DNA of 64,000 nt from Marthasterias glacialis. Taxonomy: Eukaryota; Echinodermata; Asteroidea; Forcipulatida; Asteriidae. Position 1 is the first letter of the stretch. Each line of letters starts with the position of its first letter. The stretch is from contig OU452238.1 in the NCBI GenBank assembly GCA_911728455.2, positions 13,424,049 through 13,488,048 of the forward strand, written 5' to 3'. Below are positions 62,801 to 64,000 of the stretch, in pieces. Under the pieces are notes generated by a model. The model did not search any database and was not told where the DNA came from. It saw only the letters and a list, made by a program, of their open reading frames with translations. The position numbers and the translations under genes are program-made.

Positions 62801-63308
62801 TTTTTTCGGCGTTTTTTTTTTTTTTTTTTTGCTGGCTTCAGTCCAGCACACACGTAGCGGCCTTGGCTATTGTTGACGTACACAGAGCATGGCCATTTGC
62901 TCTTGACATCTTCGGGGTGTCCTCACTCCGCGGTCCCTGGCATTCTCCCTGTTTATCCCACAACCCCAAGACCGGCATTTTCGGAAAGCCCATGAGCAGG
63001 GCTTACCAACAGTGTCAGACTTGTCAGTTTTCCGCCAATACTTTGGGAGATAGAGCCGTTGCTAAGTCTTGTTTTCACTCTGTTACAGCTTCGTGTACAA
63101 AAGTGCCATTAGACAGGTGTTTGAAGCGCATTCGGAGCAGCCCCGCTCTCTGGTCGTTTCAACGCGGAAGATGGCCCTGGCTGGCCGGGAAAACTAGATT
63201 TTCGGATGCAGGACTATGGCAGCTACCTGCAGGTACAAGAAATTTCTCTCTAGCCCCATTATTTGTGGAGTTATTGGCCGTGGCGCTTCCGACTTCTTTT
63301 TTCGGCGG

Positions 63309-63339
<31 letters not shown>

Positions 63340-63836
63340 GCTTCAGTCCAGCACACACTTAGCGGCCTTGGCTATTGTTGACGTAAACAGAGCATGGCCA
63401 TTTGCTCTTGAAATCTTCGGGGTGTCCTCACTCCGCGGTCCCTGGCATCCTCCCTGTTTATCCCACAACCCTGAGACCGGCATTTTTGGAAAGCCCATGA
63501 GCGGGGCTTTCCAACAGTGTCAGACTTGTCAGTTTTCCGCCAATACTTTGGGAGATAGAGCCGTTGCTAAGTTTTGTTTTCACTCTGTTACAGCTTTGTG
63601 TACAAAAGTGCCATTAGACAGGTGTTTGAAGCGCATTCGGAGCAGCCCCGCTCTCTGGTGGTTTCAAGGCGGAAGATGGCCCTGGCTGGCCGGGAAAACT
63701 AGATTTTCGGATGCAGGACTATGGCAGCTACCTGCAGGTACAAGAAATTTCTCTCTAGCCCCATTATTTATGGAGTTATTGGCCGTGGCGCTGCCGACTT
63801 CTTTTTTCGGTGTTTTTTTTTTTTTTTTTTTTTTTT
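58820..63836. repeat. Satellite block: two copies of a C-D-E-A-B pentamer HOR (~2,506 bp)
   Basis: First copy: 58820 (C), 59323 (D), 59829 (E), 60325 (A), 60830 (B). Second copy: 61327, 61828, 62335, 62831 and 63336. Offsets are 2507, 2505, 2506, 2506 and 2506 bp. D units share CTTGACTATTG, GGGTGGCCTCAC, CTCTGGAGGTTTC, GGCTGGCTGGG and ACAAGTAATTTCTCTGTAG. C units share TTTCAACAAGG endings. Differences between copies include the G-punctuated T-run before 62335, a C and a GCTGGCGACAG start at 60830, and a six-substitution patch at 60059-60074 in the first E. The second B ends with the normal CCCCATTATTTATGG, so the match stops there. Confidence 0.92.
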
Positions 63837-64000
63837 GCTGGCTTCAGTCCAGCACACACGTAGCGGCCTTGGCTATTGTTGACGTACACAGAGCATGGCC
63901 ATTTGCTCTTGACATCTTCGGGGTGTCCCCACTCCGCGGTCCCTGACATCCTCCCTGTTTATCTAACAACCCCAAGACCGGCATTTTCGGAAAGCCCATG
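63837..64000. repeat. Right-edge partial satellite monomer
   Basis: The first 164 bp of a monomer, cut by the window end at the ATG of the hairpin loop. It is first class (CATTTGCTCTTGACATC) and has GTCCCCACTCC like the leftmost monomers (65 and 1074). It also has CTGACATCC and a private TTTATCTAACAAC where TTTATCCCACAAC is usual. The array continues beyond the window. Confidence 0.95.

Larger units (their letters stand above)
1..64000. repeat. Tandem satellite array, ~498-bp monomer, 129 monomer starts seen
   Basis: The same unit recurs head to tail in one orientation from edge to edge, with no unrelated insert. I phased monomers on the GCTGGCTTCAG motif that directly follows each T-run. 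This gives starts from 65 to 63837, listed block by block in the other entries. The mean spacing is 63772/128, about 498 bp. Measured monomers have a constant 477-bp non-T core (for example those starting at 22040, 32041 and 32541), and the T-run supplies the length variation. Copies differ from one another by scattered substitutions and rare 1-bp indels. No stretch over 300 bases holds anything other than monomer sequence. Both window edges cut through a monomer. The family name is not recognised. Dispersed repeats, rDNA and tRNA clusters do not fit a continuous phased period of this kind. Confidence 0.97.

Noticed and set aside
1..64000. CRISPR array or phage/plasmid repeat
   Set aside because: The unit is about 500 bp with no short repeat-spacer alternation, no unique spacers and no associated genes.

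Overview
The whole 64 kb window is one uninterrupted, head-to-tail satellite (macrosatellite-type) array. I find no protein-coding gene, tRNA, rRNA, CRISPR array or insertion sequence that I can support. I count 128 complete monomers between 65 and 63836, plus a 64-bp tail of one at the left edge and a 164-bp head of one at the right edge. The array therefore runs off both ends and its true size is unknown. The mean period is about 498 bp. In the monomers I measured, the unit is a 477-bp core plus one poly-T run of roughly 14 to 33 bases (poly-A on the minus strand), and the T-run accounts for nearly all length variation. The one clearly short monomer (48947-49316, 370 bp) carries an internal 122-bp deletion.

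A nuclear eukaryotic genome is indicated by the long homogenised satellite with nested higher-order repeats (HORs). Many variants between monomers are CpG to TpG or CpA changes at the same sites, which suggests germline cytosine methylation and so favours a vertebrate or a plant. I do not recognise the monomer as a named satellite family and cannot give a species.

Layout, read from shared diagnostic variants: 1-4586 has a dimer step (about 1,007 bp) and a trimer step (about 1,508 bp); 4587-8583 a near-duplicate pair and a 1,498-bp trimer duplication; 8584-13561 a 1,990-bp tetramer duplication; 13562-18060 diverse monomers rich in a second sequence class; 18061-24023 adjacent near-duplicates; 24024-28059 a 2,517-bp pentamer step; 28060-35548 dimer and tetramer steps; 35549-40028 a 1,500-bp trimer seen three times; 40029-46965 dimers of 985 and 989 bp; 46966-53320 mixed monomers with the truncated copy; 53321-63836 monomers A to E arranged as dimers and then a clean 2,506-bp pentamer.

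Each monomer has recurrent structure: a GCTGG/CCAGC hairpin just right of the T-run, a 9-bp-stem hairpin about 150 bp in, a 12-bp palindrome containing CCTGCAGG, and a GCCGA/TCGGC hairpin just left of the T-run. Read on the minus strand, the unit looks like an RNA-derived sequence with a 3' A-tail that was later amplified in tandem. That origin is inference. Long open frames exist because the 477-bp core is a multiple of three and one plus-strand frame lacks stops, but nonsense and frameshift changes in many copies argue against coding.
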